From the NCBI RefSeq assembly GCF_021502725.1, contig NZ_JAKFFS010000001.1, positions 1,488,001-1,552,000 of the forward strand: DNA of 64,000 nt. The letters run 5' to 3'. Source of the DNA: Dyadobacter sp. CY345. Lineage in GTDB: Bacteria; Bacteroidota; Bacteroidia; Cytophagales; Spirosomataceae. Both the position numbers and the translations under genes were made by a program. The number at the start of each line of letters is the position of its first letter. Within the stretch, counting starts at the first letter, position 1. A model generated the notes under the pieces. The model worked only from the letters and a program-made list of their open reading frames with translations, searched no databases and was not told where the DNA came from. Below, piece by piece: positions 1 to 7,712 of this stretch.

Positions 1-113
1 ATTCCAACCTTTTCTTTTGAGAAGTAGCACAAGCAAATATTTTCCGAAGGTGGGAAACGAATATTTTTTTCGCAGATCTGGGAATCGTTTGAATTTCCTG
101 TTTTGTTATTAAT

Positions 114-167
114 AAAAACAAAAAGCTGCCTGACCCAGAATCTTAAATCCCGAATCAGTCAGCTTTG
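114..167 (-). terminator. Probable terminator of the leftward sigma/anti-sigma/lipoprotein operon
   Basis: An imperfect stem pairs GCTGCCTGAC (about 124-133) with GTCAGCTTT (158-166) around an AT-rich loop. Read leftward, it is followed by a T-rich stretch (complement of the A-rich 111-124). It lies just past the stop codon at 192. The remainder of bases 1-113 shows nothing recognisable. Confidence 0.55.
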
Positions 168-191
168 TCTTCGTTTATGTTAATCTAATAG

Positions 192-1409
192 TTACGGCAG
201 ATCTTCATGTAATTTCTCAATCCGCAGAATATAATCGATATCATCCTTGATCTTCAGCCCTTTCGTCAGGGTGTCCTCTTTTGGGTTATAAATCCAGATG
301 TAATTGCCGCTTTCAGAATTTATCGACAAATAGACCAATCTATTTTCAACCAAAACACACTGGCGCGAAGTCCCCTTGTCTAACGGAAGATCAAGCTTTT
401 TAATCGTTTTTTTATTGAGGTCGAGTAGGTAAAATTCGATGTGTGGCACTTTGTAATGATCTTCAACACCTGTAAAAAGATCTTTTCTTTCACTTCGGAT
501 CATGGCTTTTCCATTGCCAATGTCCCAAAGGCCATAAGCATGATTTTTTATGGATTCGGAAATGTTCCAGTAAAAAGTGCTGTCCAGCTCATCGTCATTT
601 TTTTTGATTCTATACAAAGAAGTTGGCTGGTCAGGGTTATTTCCAAGGGCAATTCCGGGGCACGCCAGCAAATAAAAATCACCTTTTTGATCAGTGAAAG
701 TATTTGGTTGGGCAGTATTAGCACCGCCGGGATAGGTGGACCGACTATCTTTAATAGTTTTAATTGGCTTTAAACCGGGATAAGTCAGTCTATCGAAGTA
801 AACCGTATCCGTTGTTTTGAAATGGGTTGGCGAAATTTCGTGGTAAGTATAACCCAAAAAAAGTTTGTTTTTTTTAAGCATTGAAAAACCAATCGACATC
901 GAGTTGAATGGCGATTTTGGTAGTGAAACAGGTAAATTTCCCGTTTCCGCTTTCATCGTTTCCACATTGATACGGGCATAACTGAGCCTGGAAGTTTTGC
1001 GGTCGTAAGAAGCAAGAAAAACCGTATCCGAATGAACCCAATTGTAATTATCGAAATAACTCATGCCGGGCAACGCAACTGAATCAACCGGAGTATACTT
1101 ATTTTTTATAACCGCATATTTCAGAAAAAAGTTAGTTTTCCTTTCCAGACGATAATAAAATCCGTCTTTCACAATGAGGTCATACCAGATTTGTTTCGGA
1201 TAAGTGCGGGCTCCGCTTTTAACAGGATCAAGTTCTCCCGACGACAGGTCGTCAACCTGGTTTATGTATTCCCGGGAATCATCGGCCATCGTATAAATAC
1301 TATACTTCTGACGCACAGATGTCTGTTTTTCAGAACAACTAAAAAGAAAGGTAAAAGACAGTAGAACGAAGATTTTTAACGTAGTCAGGTTGCCGTGGGC
1401 ACGATTCAT
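192..1409 (-). CDS. Lipoprotein, probable beta-propeller (DUF4221/DUF4374-like)
   Basis: A 405-residue protein with an N-terminal hydrophobic segment ending in a lipobox (LFSC, Cys25), so a predicted lipoprotein. The rest is soluble and rich in short beta-strand blocks of the kind 'x-D-x-V-F-L' and 'Y-x-L-D-L', with Tyr/Trp-rich stretches, as in the six-bladed propeller lipoproteins of Bacteroidota (DUF4221 or DUF4374 types). I cannot assign the exact family and see no catalytic motif. It is the last gene of a leftward operon, 13 bases after the anti-sigma gene. A ligand-sensing or surface-binding role for that signalling pair is inference. The long n-region (about 11 residues) is ordinary. 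Confidence 0.6.
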   Translation of the reverse strand: MNRAHGNLTTLKIFVLLSFTFLFSCSEKQTSVRQKYSIYTMADDSREYINQVDDLSSGELDPVKSGARTYPKQIWYDLIVKDGFYYRLERKTNFFLKYAVIKNKYTPVDSVALPGMSYFDNYNWVHSDTVFLASYDRKTSRLSYARINVETMKAETGNLPVSLPKSPFNSMSIGFSMLKKNKLFLGYTYHEISPTHFKTTDTVYFDRLTYPGLKPIKTIKDSRSTYPGGANTAQPNTFTDQKGDFYLLACPGIALGNNPDQPTSLYRIKKNDDELDSTFYWNISESIKNHAYGLWDIGNGKAMIRSERKDLFTGVEDHYKVPHIEFYLLDLNKKTIKKLDLPLDKGTSRQCVLVENRLVYLSINSESGNYIWIYNPKEDTLTKGLKIKDDIDYILRIEKLHEDLP

Positions 1410-1422
1410 TTTGAAGAATATT

Positions 1423-2079
1423 TCAAATATTAAACTGATCCATAATCTGCCTTTTTACAATTGGCGGAAGTCCCATCAGCAGTTTTTCGTCCATCACAAT
1501 CAACTCATTATCTTTATTATTCCGGTAATTCAGCGCAATGTATGTTTCACCCTTTTTGAAATTCATTTTCCCGGTGTTGTTTTTGTTTTCACCGCACACG
1601 TCGTTGAAGGAAAGCAGTACATCCTTTTTAGGGCTGATCAGTATGGCTCCACAAAAATCAATCAGGCCACTTTCGGAATTGATACTTGCGTTACTTTCCG
1701 GAGCGAGTGAAATGGTATAATCCACCGAGTGAATTTCTTTATTTACGGGTGCAGGTTTGCTTGCCAACCTTAAAACCGTGTCTTGCGTTTTATGTTTTAA
1801 TAAAAAAAAGGAAATTATAAGTAAGATCGCAGCACTCGCAGCAGCAGAAATATAAACTGATCCTTTGCGGAATTTAAAAATCCTGTTTTCCGCAGAAGGT
1901 AATGCAGAAGATATATCTTGCCACATTTCAGCTTCTACTTTTTTTTTATTGAGGTCGTCAGGCAGAGAAATATCAAAATCGGTATCATCATCCAGAAGCC
2001 AGTTTTCAACCATAGCAGACTCTTCCGGAGAAGTTTTTCCCGATTGGTATTTTTCAATAAGCTCCTTACTAACCCTCAT
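1423..2079 (-). CDS. Short FecR-like anti-sigma factor, single membrane span
   Basis: 218 residues. The first 73 are acidic and contain the pattern usual at the start of Bacteroidota anti-sigma factors (L-I-E-K-Y-x-x-G-K-T-S-P-E-E, then E-x-W-L-L). One transmembrane helix follows at about 75-94 and a periplasmic tail of about 120 residues. Canonical FecR proteins of this phylum are about 330-420 residues with a recognisable FecR fold and a C-terminal STN-like domain (compare the two at 11197 and 21063); both are missing here. The gene sits directly downstream of an ECF sigma gene and just before a lipoprotein gene, which supports the anti-sigma role more than sequence alone does. Confidence 0.65.
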   Translation of the reverse strand: MRVSKELIEKYQSGKTSPEESAMVENWLLDDDTDFDISLPDDLNKKKVEAEMWQDISSALPSAENRIFKFRKGSVYISAAASAAILLIISFFLLKHKTQDTVLRLASKPAPVNKEIHSVDYTISLAPESNASINSESGLIDFCGAILISPKKDVLLSFNDVCGENKNNTGKMNFKKGETYIALNYRNNKDNELIVMDEKLLMGLPPIVKRQIMDQFNI

Positions 2080-2164
2080 TTAAGCTGCTTTTCGTAACGC
2101 GCAGAAGTACTTTTTAGTAAAAGTAGCATATCTGATCGATTTACGAAGCAGACAATTGATAAAA

Positions 2165-2704
2165 TCAATAGGAATATTCCGGAAGGTTGGATTTAAGAGA
2201 AGTTACGGCTTTTGAGATGTGATATTCGACCGCTCTCTCTGAAATTAAAAGGTCCGAGGCGATCTCTTTGTTGGACAGGCCTTGTTCGCGGCTCATCTTA
2301 AAAACCCTTCGACACTGGGAGGGGAGGTTTTCAATAAGGGAACTGATCCGCTCAGAAAGACTGCGTGCCATCACTTCATTTTCCGTGAAGTTCAACGAAG
2401 ACGTTTGGCTGGCAATGATATTTTCAAGATGTTGTTCCCTGATTTTCTTATTACGGATAAACTCGAAAACCTTGAATTTTGCAGAGCGGACCAGATACCG
2501 TTCCACAGACTGATTAATTTCAAGCTCTTCCTTCCGCTCCCAGAGCGACTTAAAAATTTCCTGAACCATTCCTTTCGCAGATTCGGAATCACCCAGATTT
2601 GAATAACAAACGGTAAAGACTTTTTCCCAATACAGATTGTAGATTTCCTTAAAGGAATCTTCATCAATTCTGAAAGCGATTTTGTCGGGCGAAATGTAAC
2701 TCAT
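2165..2704 (-). CDS. RNA polymerase ECF-type sigma-70 factor (Bacteroidota family)
   Basis: 179 residues with region 2 at about 18-85 (F-K-E-I-Y-N-L-Y-W then V-Q-E-I-F-K-S-L-W) and region 4 at about 120-172, with the helix-turn-helix pattern L-S-N-K-E-I-A-S-D-L-L-I-S-E-R-A-V. This is the class that drives SusCD or surface-lipoprotein genes and is held by a membrane anti-sigma factor. It is first in a leftward operon with the short anti-sigma and the propeller lipoprotein, and no TonB receptor is attached, unlike the two sigma/FecR pairs further right. A promoter-like pair of elements lies 35-67 bases upstream of the start. Confidence 0.9.
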   Translation of the reverse strand: MSYISPDKIAFRIDEDSFKEIYNLYWEKVFTVCYSNLGDSESAKGMVQEIFKSLWERKEELEINQSVERYLVRSAKFKVFEFIRNKKIREQHLENIIASQTSSLNFTENEVMARSLSERISSLIENLPSQCRRVFKMSREQGLSNKEIASDLLISERAVEYHISKAVTSLKSNLPEYSY

Positions 2705-2738
2705 AGGTATGGAAAGTCCTTTGTAGACTAACGGCTCA

Positions 2739-2771
2739 CAAATATAGTTTCTTATTTATATCTAGTCCAAA
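2739..2771 (-). promoter_or_regulatory. Bacteroidota-type promoter for the sigma/anti-sigma operon
   Basis: On the minus strand TTTG (2771-2768) is followed after 21 bases by TATATTTG (2746-2739), an exact TAnnTTTG -7 element. Transcription would start around 2735, about 30 bases before the sigma-factor ATG. Confidence 0.6.
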
Positions 2772-2837
2772 TAATTAAACAATATTTTGGAAATAGATTC
2801 TTTTTGGGAAGAAATAAATTAAATCATAAATAATTTG

Positions 2838-2856
2838 CGTAGTCAAATGACTACAT
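2838..2856 (+). promoter_or_regulatory. ArsR-type operator, copy 1
   Basis: CGTAGTCAAATGACTACAT contains the perfect inverted repeat GTAGTC-N4-GACTAC. A near-identical copy begins 26 bases downstream. The position right before an ArsR-family gene makes autorepression the obvious reading (inference). Confidence 0.65.
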
Positions 2857-2863
2857 GTATATT

Positions 2864-2882
2864 CGTAGTCAAATAGCTACAT
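2864..2882 (+). promoter_or_regulatory. ArsR-type operator, copy 2, abutting the start codon
   Basis: CGTAGTCAAATAGCTACAT repeats copy 1 with two changed bases (TGA to AGC in the right arm region), leaving GTAG...CTAC arms. It ends one base before the ATG of the ArsR gene, so bound repressor would cover the start of the coding region. Confidence 0.6.
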
Positions 2883-2883
2883 A

Positions 2884-3207
2884 ATGAATTTAAGAAGAGA
2901 TGTATTTCAGGCGATTGCAGATCCGACGAGAAGAGCGATACTGATACTGGTTGCCTCGCAATCGATGACGGCAGGAGCGATCGCCTCAAACTTTGATACT
3001 GCCAGACCGACTGTGTCAAAACATTTGCAGATACTAACCGAGTGTGAATTGCTTCAGCAGCAGCAAAACGGACGGGAGGTTTATTACCAGATCAATGCAA
3101 CGAAGATGAAAGAAGTAGCCGATTTTATTGAACCATTCCGCAATATGTGGGACGACAGGTTTAATAAACTTGAAGCCATCATGAAGCAGTATAAACCAGA
3201 AAAATAA
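2884..3207 (+). CDS. ArsR/SmtB-family transcriptional repressor (SdpR-like)
   Basis: 107 residues forming one winged helix-turn-helix: '[11 protein letters not shown]' at about 10-20, recognition helix region '[10 protein letters not shown]' at about 39-48, and a wing with 'R-E-V-Y-Y-Q-I' at about 63-70. No cysteine metal site of the ArsR or CadC kind is visible, which fits the metal-independent SdpR/SRPBCC-associated subgroup. It opens a tight operon with an SRPBCC protein (6-base gap) and a DoxX-like protein, a common arrangement. Tandem palindromes immediately upstream suggest autoregulation. Confidence 0.9.
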   Translation: MNLRRDVFQAIADPTRRAILILVASQSMTAGAIASNFDTARPTVSKHLQILTECELLQQQQNGREVYYQINATKMKEVADFIEPFRNMWDDRFNKLEAIMKQYKPEK

Positions 3208-3213
3208 TAACAT

Positions 3214-3681
3214 ATGGAGCGGAAAACCAAAGTCGATGCCGAGGCGGGGAAACAGGAAATCCTGATTACCAGAGAATTTGATCTGCCTGTGGAGTTGCTT
3301 TTTAAGGCCTATGTCGAGCCGGAAATTGTCGAGCAATGGATGGGAACGAAAGTGTTGAAACTTGAAAGTGAAAAACATGGCAGCTACCAGTTTGAAACAT
3401 CGGATCCGCAGGGGAATGTTGTGTTTCGTGCCAATGGCACCATTCCAGAGTTTATTGCTAATCAGAAAATTACCAGAACTTTTGAGATGGAGAACACACC
3501 ATTTGCTGTGCAGCTTGAATTTCTGGAATTTGAAAAACTTACTGAAAATTCGAGTAAACTTATCATGCAGATTATTTACAGATCGGTTGTATTAAGAGAT
3601 CTCATGTTGAAAATGCCTTTTGCGCAAGGACTGAATATGGCACATAACCGCTTGCAGGAAATTGTGAGTCAATTAAAATAA
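3214..3681 (+). CDS. SRPBCC / AHSA1-like domain protein
   Basis: 155 residues covering a single START-like helix-grip domain. The signature opening 'I-T-R-E-F-D-L-P-V-E-L-L-F-K-A-Y-V-E-P-E-I-V-E-Q-W' is at about 18-42 and the C-terminal long helix with 'G-L-N-M-A-H-N-R-L-Q-E-I-V' at about 139-151. The family binds hydrophobic ligands, and AHSA1-type members next to ArsR genes are thought to sense or modify small lipophilic compounds; the ligand here is unknown. Six bases separate it from both the preceding repressor gene and the following DoxX-like gene, so the three are almost certainly co-transcribed. Confidence 0.88.
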   Translation: MERKTKVDAEAGKQEILITREFDLPVELLFKAYVEPEIVEQWMGTKVLKLESEKHGSYQFETSDPQGNVVFRANGTIPEFIANQKITRTFEMENTPFAVQLEFLEFEKLTENSSKLIMQIIYRSVVLRDLMLKMPFAQGLNMAHNRLQEIVSQLK

Positions 3682-3687
3682 TAGATC

Positions 3688-4071
3688 ATGTCAAAGAGAA
3701 ATAAAATTATCTATTGGGTCGCGACCCTCTGGCTTGCTTTGGGCATGTTGTCAACCGGCGCCGTTCAGCTGATTAAAATGGAAGAAGAGGTTGATATGAT
3801 GGCGCACCTGGGTTATCCGCTTTATTTCCTCACAATTATTGGCGTTTGGAAAATACTCGGCGTCGTAGCGATACTTGTTCCGAAATTCCCTTTGGTCAAA
3901 GAATGGGCCTATGCAGGGTTCTTTTTTGCCATGTCAGGCGCAATATTTTCTCATCTTGCCGCTGGTGATAACGGAAAGAACTTTTTCGGTCCGTTATTAT
4001 TATTGATTTTGACAGTAATATCCTGGTATTTCAGGCCTTTGGATAAAAAAACCGGTTTTATAAATCAATAA
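3688..4071 (+). CDS. DoxX-like small integral membrane protein
   Basis: 127 residues with four hydrophobic helices (roughly 8-28, 46-64, 70-90, 97-117) and the DoxX-like opening 'I-Y-W-V-A-T-L-W-L-A-L-G-M'. The pattern 'Y-F-L-T-I-I-G-V-W-K-I-L-G-V' at about 47-60 is typical of the family. Function is unknown in general; several relatives accompany ArsR/SRPBCC operons and are proposed to deal with redox or lipophilic stress. Third gene of the operon, 6 bases after the SRPBCC gene and 11 before the AlkD-like gene. Confidence 0.85.
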   Translation: MSKRNKIIYWVATLWLALGMLSTGAVQLIKMEEEVDMMAHLGYPLYFLTIIGVWKILGVVAILVPKFPLVKEWAYAGFFFAMSGAIFSHLAAGDNGKNFFGPLLLLILTVISWYFRPLDKKTGFINQ

Positions 4072-4082
4072 ATGTCGTTGAT

Positions 4083-4760
4083 ATGACACTTCAAGAAACG
4101 CTTTCTCAGCTCGAAACGCTCGGCACTGAAAAAATGCGGGATTTTAATAAAAAACATGGTGTTGGCGATAACCAGTTCGGCGTGAAAATGGGCGATATAA
4201 GAGCATTGGCGAAAAAAATAAAGACCAATCATACGTTGGCTCTGGAACTTTGGAATACAGAAAATATTGATGCGCGCTTCTTAGCCATTCTGATTATAAA
4301 TCCGAAAAAGCTTTCAATGGAGCAGCTTGCGACTATGGTTAAATCGGAAAAATTCACGCATGTTGCAGACTGGTTATATTCGTATGTAATAAAAGATTTT
4401 CCGGAGACGGAGTCCTTTCGTAAGGATTGGATGAATTCTGAAAACGTGATGGCCGCCAGGGCAGGATGGAGCCTGACAAGTGGCTGCGTGGCCAGAAACC
4501 CAGAGTTACTCGATTTGCCAGCGGTTCTTGACAGGATAGAAGAGGAAATGGCTGATGCCGCGCCGGAAGTTCAGTGGACTATGAATTCAACTTTGGCAAA
4601 TATTGGCATCCGTTTTCCTGAACATCGCAGCCGTGCACTTGCAATAGGAGAGAAGCTGGGTATTTATCGAAACTATCCAGTATCAAAGGGTTGCACTTCG
4701 CCGTTTGCGCCGATATGGATCAATGAAATCGTTGGAAGGTCAAAAACACAAGTATCATGA
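4083..4760 (+). CDS. DNA alkylation repair protein, AlkD-like HEAT-repeat
   Basis: 225 residues, all-helical, of the AlkD-type family: short HEAT-like repeats with 'G-V-K-M-G-D-I-R-A-L-A-K-K-I' near the N-terminus, 'A-R-F-L-A-I-L-I' around 62-69, 'V-A-D-W-L-Y-S-Y-V' around 98-106 and 'R-A-G-W-S-L-T' around 125-131. AlkD excises N3- and N7-alkyl purines, using aromatic and Asp residues on its concave face; Trp and Asp are present in comparable places, but I cannot prove activity. The stop overlaps the next start as ATGA (4757-4760), showing translational coupling with the DUF4256 gene. Confidence 0.82.
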   Translation: MTLQETLSQLETLGTEKMRDFNKKHGVGDNQFGVKMGDIRALAKKIKTNHTLALELWNTENIDARFLAILIINPKKLSMEQLATMVKSEKFTHVADWLYSYVIKDFPETESFRKDWMNSENVMAARAGWSLTSGCVARNPELLDLPAVLDRIEEEMADAAPEVQWTMNSTLANIGIRFPEHRSRALAIGEKLGIYRNYPVSKGCTSPFAPIWINEIVGRSKTQVS

Positions 4761-5323
4761 AAAACAATAAAAAGGATCTATCGGCAGAACATTGCGATCA
4801 ATTGTTTGGTATTCTAAAAACCCGTTTTGAAAAAAATGCAAAACGGCATGAAGGTCTGGAATGGGTAAAGGTGCAGGAAAAAATCGCTGCAAATCCGGAT
4901 AAACTCTGGTCGTTGGATAAGATGGAAGAAACTGGTGGAGAGCCGGATGTGATCGGTTTTGATGAAAAAACGGGTGAATATATTTTTTGTGATTGTTCGA
5001 CGGAAAGTCCTGGTGAGCGACGAAGTTTTTGCTATGATCTGGTGGCTCTCGAATCAAGAAAGGCGAATAAACCGGCCGCTAGTGTTGTAGAAATGGCGGA
5101 GGAAATGGGTATCGAACTTTTATCAGAAGAGCAATATCATCAATTACAGCAGATTGGAAATTTCGATTTGAAAACTTCGAGCTGGTTGAAAACGCCTCCT
5201 GAAATCAGAAAACTTGGCGGCGCTATTTTCGGCGACCGTCGGTTCGAAAGGGTTTTTATTTATCATAACGGCGCAGATTCTTACTACGCGGCGAGAGGAT
5301 TTCGGGGTTTATTAAGAATTTAA
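4757..5323 (+). CDS. DUF4256 domain-containing protein
   Basis: 188 residues matching the DUF4256 family over nearly the whole length: 'L-F-x-I-L-K-T-R-F-E-K-N' at about 15-26, 'M-E-E-T-G-G-E-P-D-V-I-G' at about 56-67, 'D-C-S-T-E-S-P-x-G-E-R-R-S-x-C-Y-D' at about 78-94 and a C-terminal 'Y-Y-A-A-R-G-F-R-G-L-L-R-I'. The biochemical function is not known. It overlaps the AlkD-like gene by four bases and closes the ArsR-led operon, whose end is marked by a strong hairpin at 5336. Confidence 0.85.
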   Translation: MKNNKKDLSAEHCDQLFGILKTRFEKNAKRHEGLEWVKVQEKIAANPDKLWSLDKMEETGGEPDVIGFDEKTGEYIFCDCSTESPGERRSFCYDLVALESRKANKPAASVVEMAEEMGIELLSEEQYHQLQQIGNFDLKTSSWLKTPPEIRKLGGAIFGDRRFERVFIYHNGADSYYAARGFRGLLRI

Positions 5324-5335
5324 AGTAACCCGATT

Positions 5336-5373
5336 ATTGAAAACCGCTTCGACTGCGTGAAGCGGTTTTCAAT
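5336..5373. terminator. Bidirectional terminator between convergent genes
   Basis: A perfect 15-bp inverted repeat (5336-5350 with 5359-5373; GC-rich core ACCGCTTC/GAAGCGGT, eight-base loop) lies between the rightward DUF4256 gene and the leftward dehydrogenase gene. A/T-rich outer arms would serve either direction. Confidence 0.8.
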
Positions 5374-5390
5374 AACAAGAGGTGTGAAAA

Positions 5391-6251
5391 TTACTCCGGC
5401 TGCTCCAAATGTTTAATGATCGCAATAAGATCCTGATCTCCAAGTTTTTTCTCTGCCTGACGGAAAGATTCATACGCAGCCTCACCAAGCGGTGTGTTCA
5501 ATCCCTGATCCAGTGCTAATCCAAGGTCTTTGCGAATGTGTTTCAGGTAAAATGCCGGCTCAAAATTATTATTCAGAATGGCTTCTCCTTTCGTTTTGGT
5601 ATACAGATTTGCCAGCGCGCCGTTGTTAATGATTGTCAAAAAATCTTCAACCTTGATATTGTTTTTCTTTGCGAAAACGACTGCCTCTGCCAGGCCCTGT
5701 GTATAAAATCCAATCATCGAATTCACTGCCAGTTTAGCTGCGTTTCCTGCGCCCACTCCTCCGACAAGCAAGGTAAGTTTACCTAGTTTTTCAAATATCT
5801 CTTTTACCCTTTCATACACATTTTCCTCTCCACCCACCATGATAACCAACTGGGCAGTCTCAGCCTGTTTGACACTTCCTGAGACAGGAGCATCAAGGTA
5901 ATGGTTGTCGTGGTTACTGCAAAGAATGGACATTTCCTTACTGATGGCAGAGGAGACGGTGCTCATATTGATGATGATTTTTCCACTTGTTTCTGCGCTC
6001 AGCAAACCGGCATCTCCGAGAAAAATATCATGGATCGCACGATCATCCGAGACCATCACGATCACAACATCCGACTGTTCAATCAAGGAAGCAGGCGAGG
6101 AGGCTGTCCGCGCGCCTTTTATAGTCAATTCATTTTCTTTATCCTTACTGCGGTTATAAACGGTCAGTGCATATTCCGCTTTGATAAGGTTATCTGACAT
6201 CGGAACGCCCATTTTTCCTAAACCTATCCAACCTATTTTTGTCGTATTCAT
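5391..6251 (-). CDS. NAD(P)-dependent beta-hydroxyacid dehydrogenase family protein
   Basis: About 286 residues from the preferred start; an 11-residue longer form starts at 6284, but the Rossmann strand begins right after the internal Met. Visible motifs are 'G-W-I-G-L-G-K-M-G' (nucleotide-binding loop), the substrate loop 'D-A-P-V-S-G-S-V', and 'G-A-G-N-A-A-K-L-A-V-N' carrying the catalytic Lys and Asn of the 3-hydroxyisobutyrate/tartronate-semialdehyde reductase family. The family reduces or oxidises 3-hydroxyacids; the substrate here is undetermined, and glyoxylate/succinic-semialdehyde reductase-like activity is equally possible. Leftward, monocistronic, divergent from alkC. Confidence 0.88.
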   Translation of the reverse strand: MNTTKIGWIGLGKMGVPMSDNLIKAEYALTVYNRSKDKENELTIKGARTASSPASLIEQSDVVIVMVSDDRAIHDIFLGDAGLLSAETSGKIIINMSTVSSAISKEMSILCSNHDNHYLDAPVSGSVKQAETAQLVIMVGGEENVYERVKEIFEKLGKLTLLVGGVGAGNAAKLAVNSMIGFYTQGLAEAVVFAKKNNIKVEDFLTIINNGALANLYTKTKGEAILNNNFEPAFYLKHIRKDLGLALDQGLNTPLGEAAYESFRQAEKKLGDQDLIAIIKHLEQPE

Positions 6252-6392
6252 ATCTGTTATTTCGTTTACAATGCGATCTTGCATAGGGATTGATTATTCA
6301 TCTACCTGCAAAATGATTTTACTGATTATTTTTGTTCCTCAAAAACCAAACCAACACATTATACCCGCCACTCACAATAAATTATTGAAATT

Positions 6393-7493
6393 ATGAGTCT
6401 GATCAAAGACATATATTCTCCCTCGTTTTACGACAAATTTGCTGACGTCCTTTCGGAAACTGTACCATCTTTTGATAAAGAAAAATTCCTGCAACTTATT
6501 TTCAATGAACATTTTAGGTCCATGGAGTGGAAGGAGCGTATGAAACATACCACAACGGTTTTCCATGAATTTATGCCAGGAGATTTTTCGAAAGCTGTCA
6601 AAATAATTCAGAAAGTAATATCCGGATTGAGGAAAAATAAATTTACCGATGACAATCTGGCTTTCATCTTTTTTCCTGATTATATAGAAGTTTACGGAAT
6701 TGATGATCTGAAAACATCCGCAAACGCTTTTGAATTTATAACACAATTCATCAGCTGCGAATTTGCCGTGCGACCTTTTATTTTAAAATACGACGAGAAG
6801 ATGCTGCGGTTTATGTACAACTGGTCTCAACATGAAAGTCCGAAGGTCCGTCGCCTCGCGAGTGAGGGAAGTCGTCCGCGATTGCCCTGGGCCATGGCGA
6901 TACCGGCATTAAAGAAAAATCCAGAGGCTATTTTGGCCATACTCGAAAATCTGAAAAATGATCCTTCCGAATCTGTAAGAAGAAGTGTGGCCAACAGCCT
7001 GAATGATATTGCAAAAGATAATCCTCAGATCGTACTTGCCATAGCCGAAAAATGGAAATCAACGAGTAAAGAAACCGATGCGATTATCAAACATGGCAGC
7101 CGCACTTTGTTGAAGCAGGGACATTCAGAAATCCTCAGACATTTTGGTCTGGATAGTACAAATATTTTGATTAGTGATTTCAAAATTCTGACGCCAGAAG
7201 TGAAAATTGGCGAGAGTGTCGAATTCTCGTTTTCGGTTAAAAATGATACTGACGTGGCGCAGATTATCCGATTGGAATATGCGGTCTATTACTTCAAGTC
7301 GAATGGACAATTATCAAAAAAGGTTTTCAAAATCAGTGAGAGAGTTTTTCAATCACGCGAAACTACGCAGATTCACAGAAAACAATCTTTTCGTCTCATC
7401 ACAACACGCAAGTTTTACATCGGGCAGCATAAGTTGTCAGTAATCGCAAACGGTAGCGAGAAGGTAGGAAATGTCTTTGAACTCGTTGATTAA
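6393..7493 (+). CDS. alkC: DNA alkylation repair protein AlkC-like, HEAT repeats plus Ig-like domain
   Basis: 366 residues. The N-terminal two thirds are HEAT-like helices with the AlkC hallmark 'V-R-R-L-A-S-E-G-S-R-P-R-L-P-W' at about 151-165 and 'V-R-R-S-V-A-N-S-L-N-D-I' at about 195-206. From about 258 to the end the protein changes to beta-rich sequence (x-V-K-I-G-E-S-V-E-F-S-F-S-V-K-N), the Ig-like domain known from one AlkC subgroup that contacts DNA. AlkC glycosylases remove 3-methyladenine and related cationic adducts. It lies 1.6 kb from an AlkD-like gene, but on a separate transcript, 109 bases from the divergent dehydrogenase (141 bases from its preferred start). Confidence 0.9.
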   Translation: MSLIKDIYSPSFYDKFADVLSETVPSFDKEKFLQLIFNEHFRSMEWKERMKHTTTVFHEFMPGDFSKAVKIIQKVISGLRKNKFTDDNLAFIFFPDYIEVYGIDDLKTSANAFEFITQFISCEFAVRPFILKYDEKMLRFMYNWSQHESPKVRRLASEGSRPRLPWAMAIPALKKNPEAILAILENLKNDPSESVRRSVANSLNDIAKDNPQIVLAIAEKWKSTSKETDAIIKHGSRTLLKQGHSEILRHFGLDSTNILISDFKILTPEVKIGESVEFSFSVKNDTDVAQIIRLEYAVYYFKSNGQLSKKVFKISERVFQSRETTQIHRKQSFRLITTRKFYIGQHKLSVIANGSEKVGNVFELVD

Positions 7494-7594
7494 TAACGTT
7501 TAGAATTATTTATCCTTTGCTGTTTTGTTTATGTGCTGAGTTTCGGTTGTGAATAATAATCTAAATGTGCCAATCTGTTAACAGCGGCTTAACA

Positions 7595-7622
7595 TTGTTG
7601 ATGGTTTCGTGCGATATATTTG
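7595..7622 (+). promoter_or_regulatory. Possible Bacteroidota promoter for the phospholipase C gene
   Basis: TTG (7595-7597), 17 bases, then TATATTTG (7615-7622), an exact TAnnTTTG. This would start transcription about 85 bases before the ATG at 7713. The -33 element is only a three-base match. Confidence 0.4.
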
Positions 7623-7712
7623 GCAAGCGTTAATCAATTGTCAATTCCGGTGAAATGCAGTTGATGTATTTACTCATTTTCTGCCGGCAATCTGCAAAGT
7701 ATAAATATCAAA

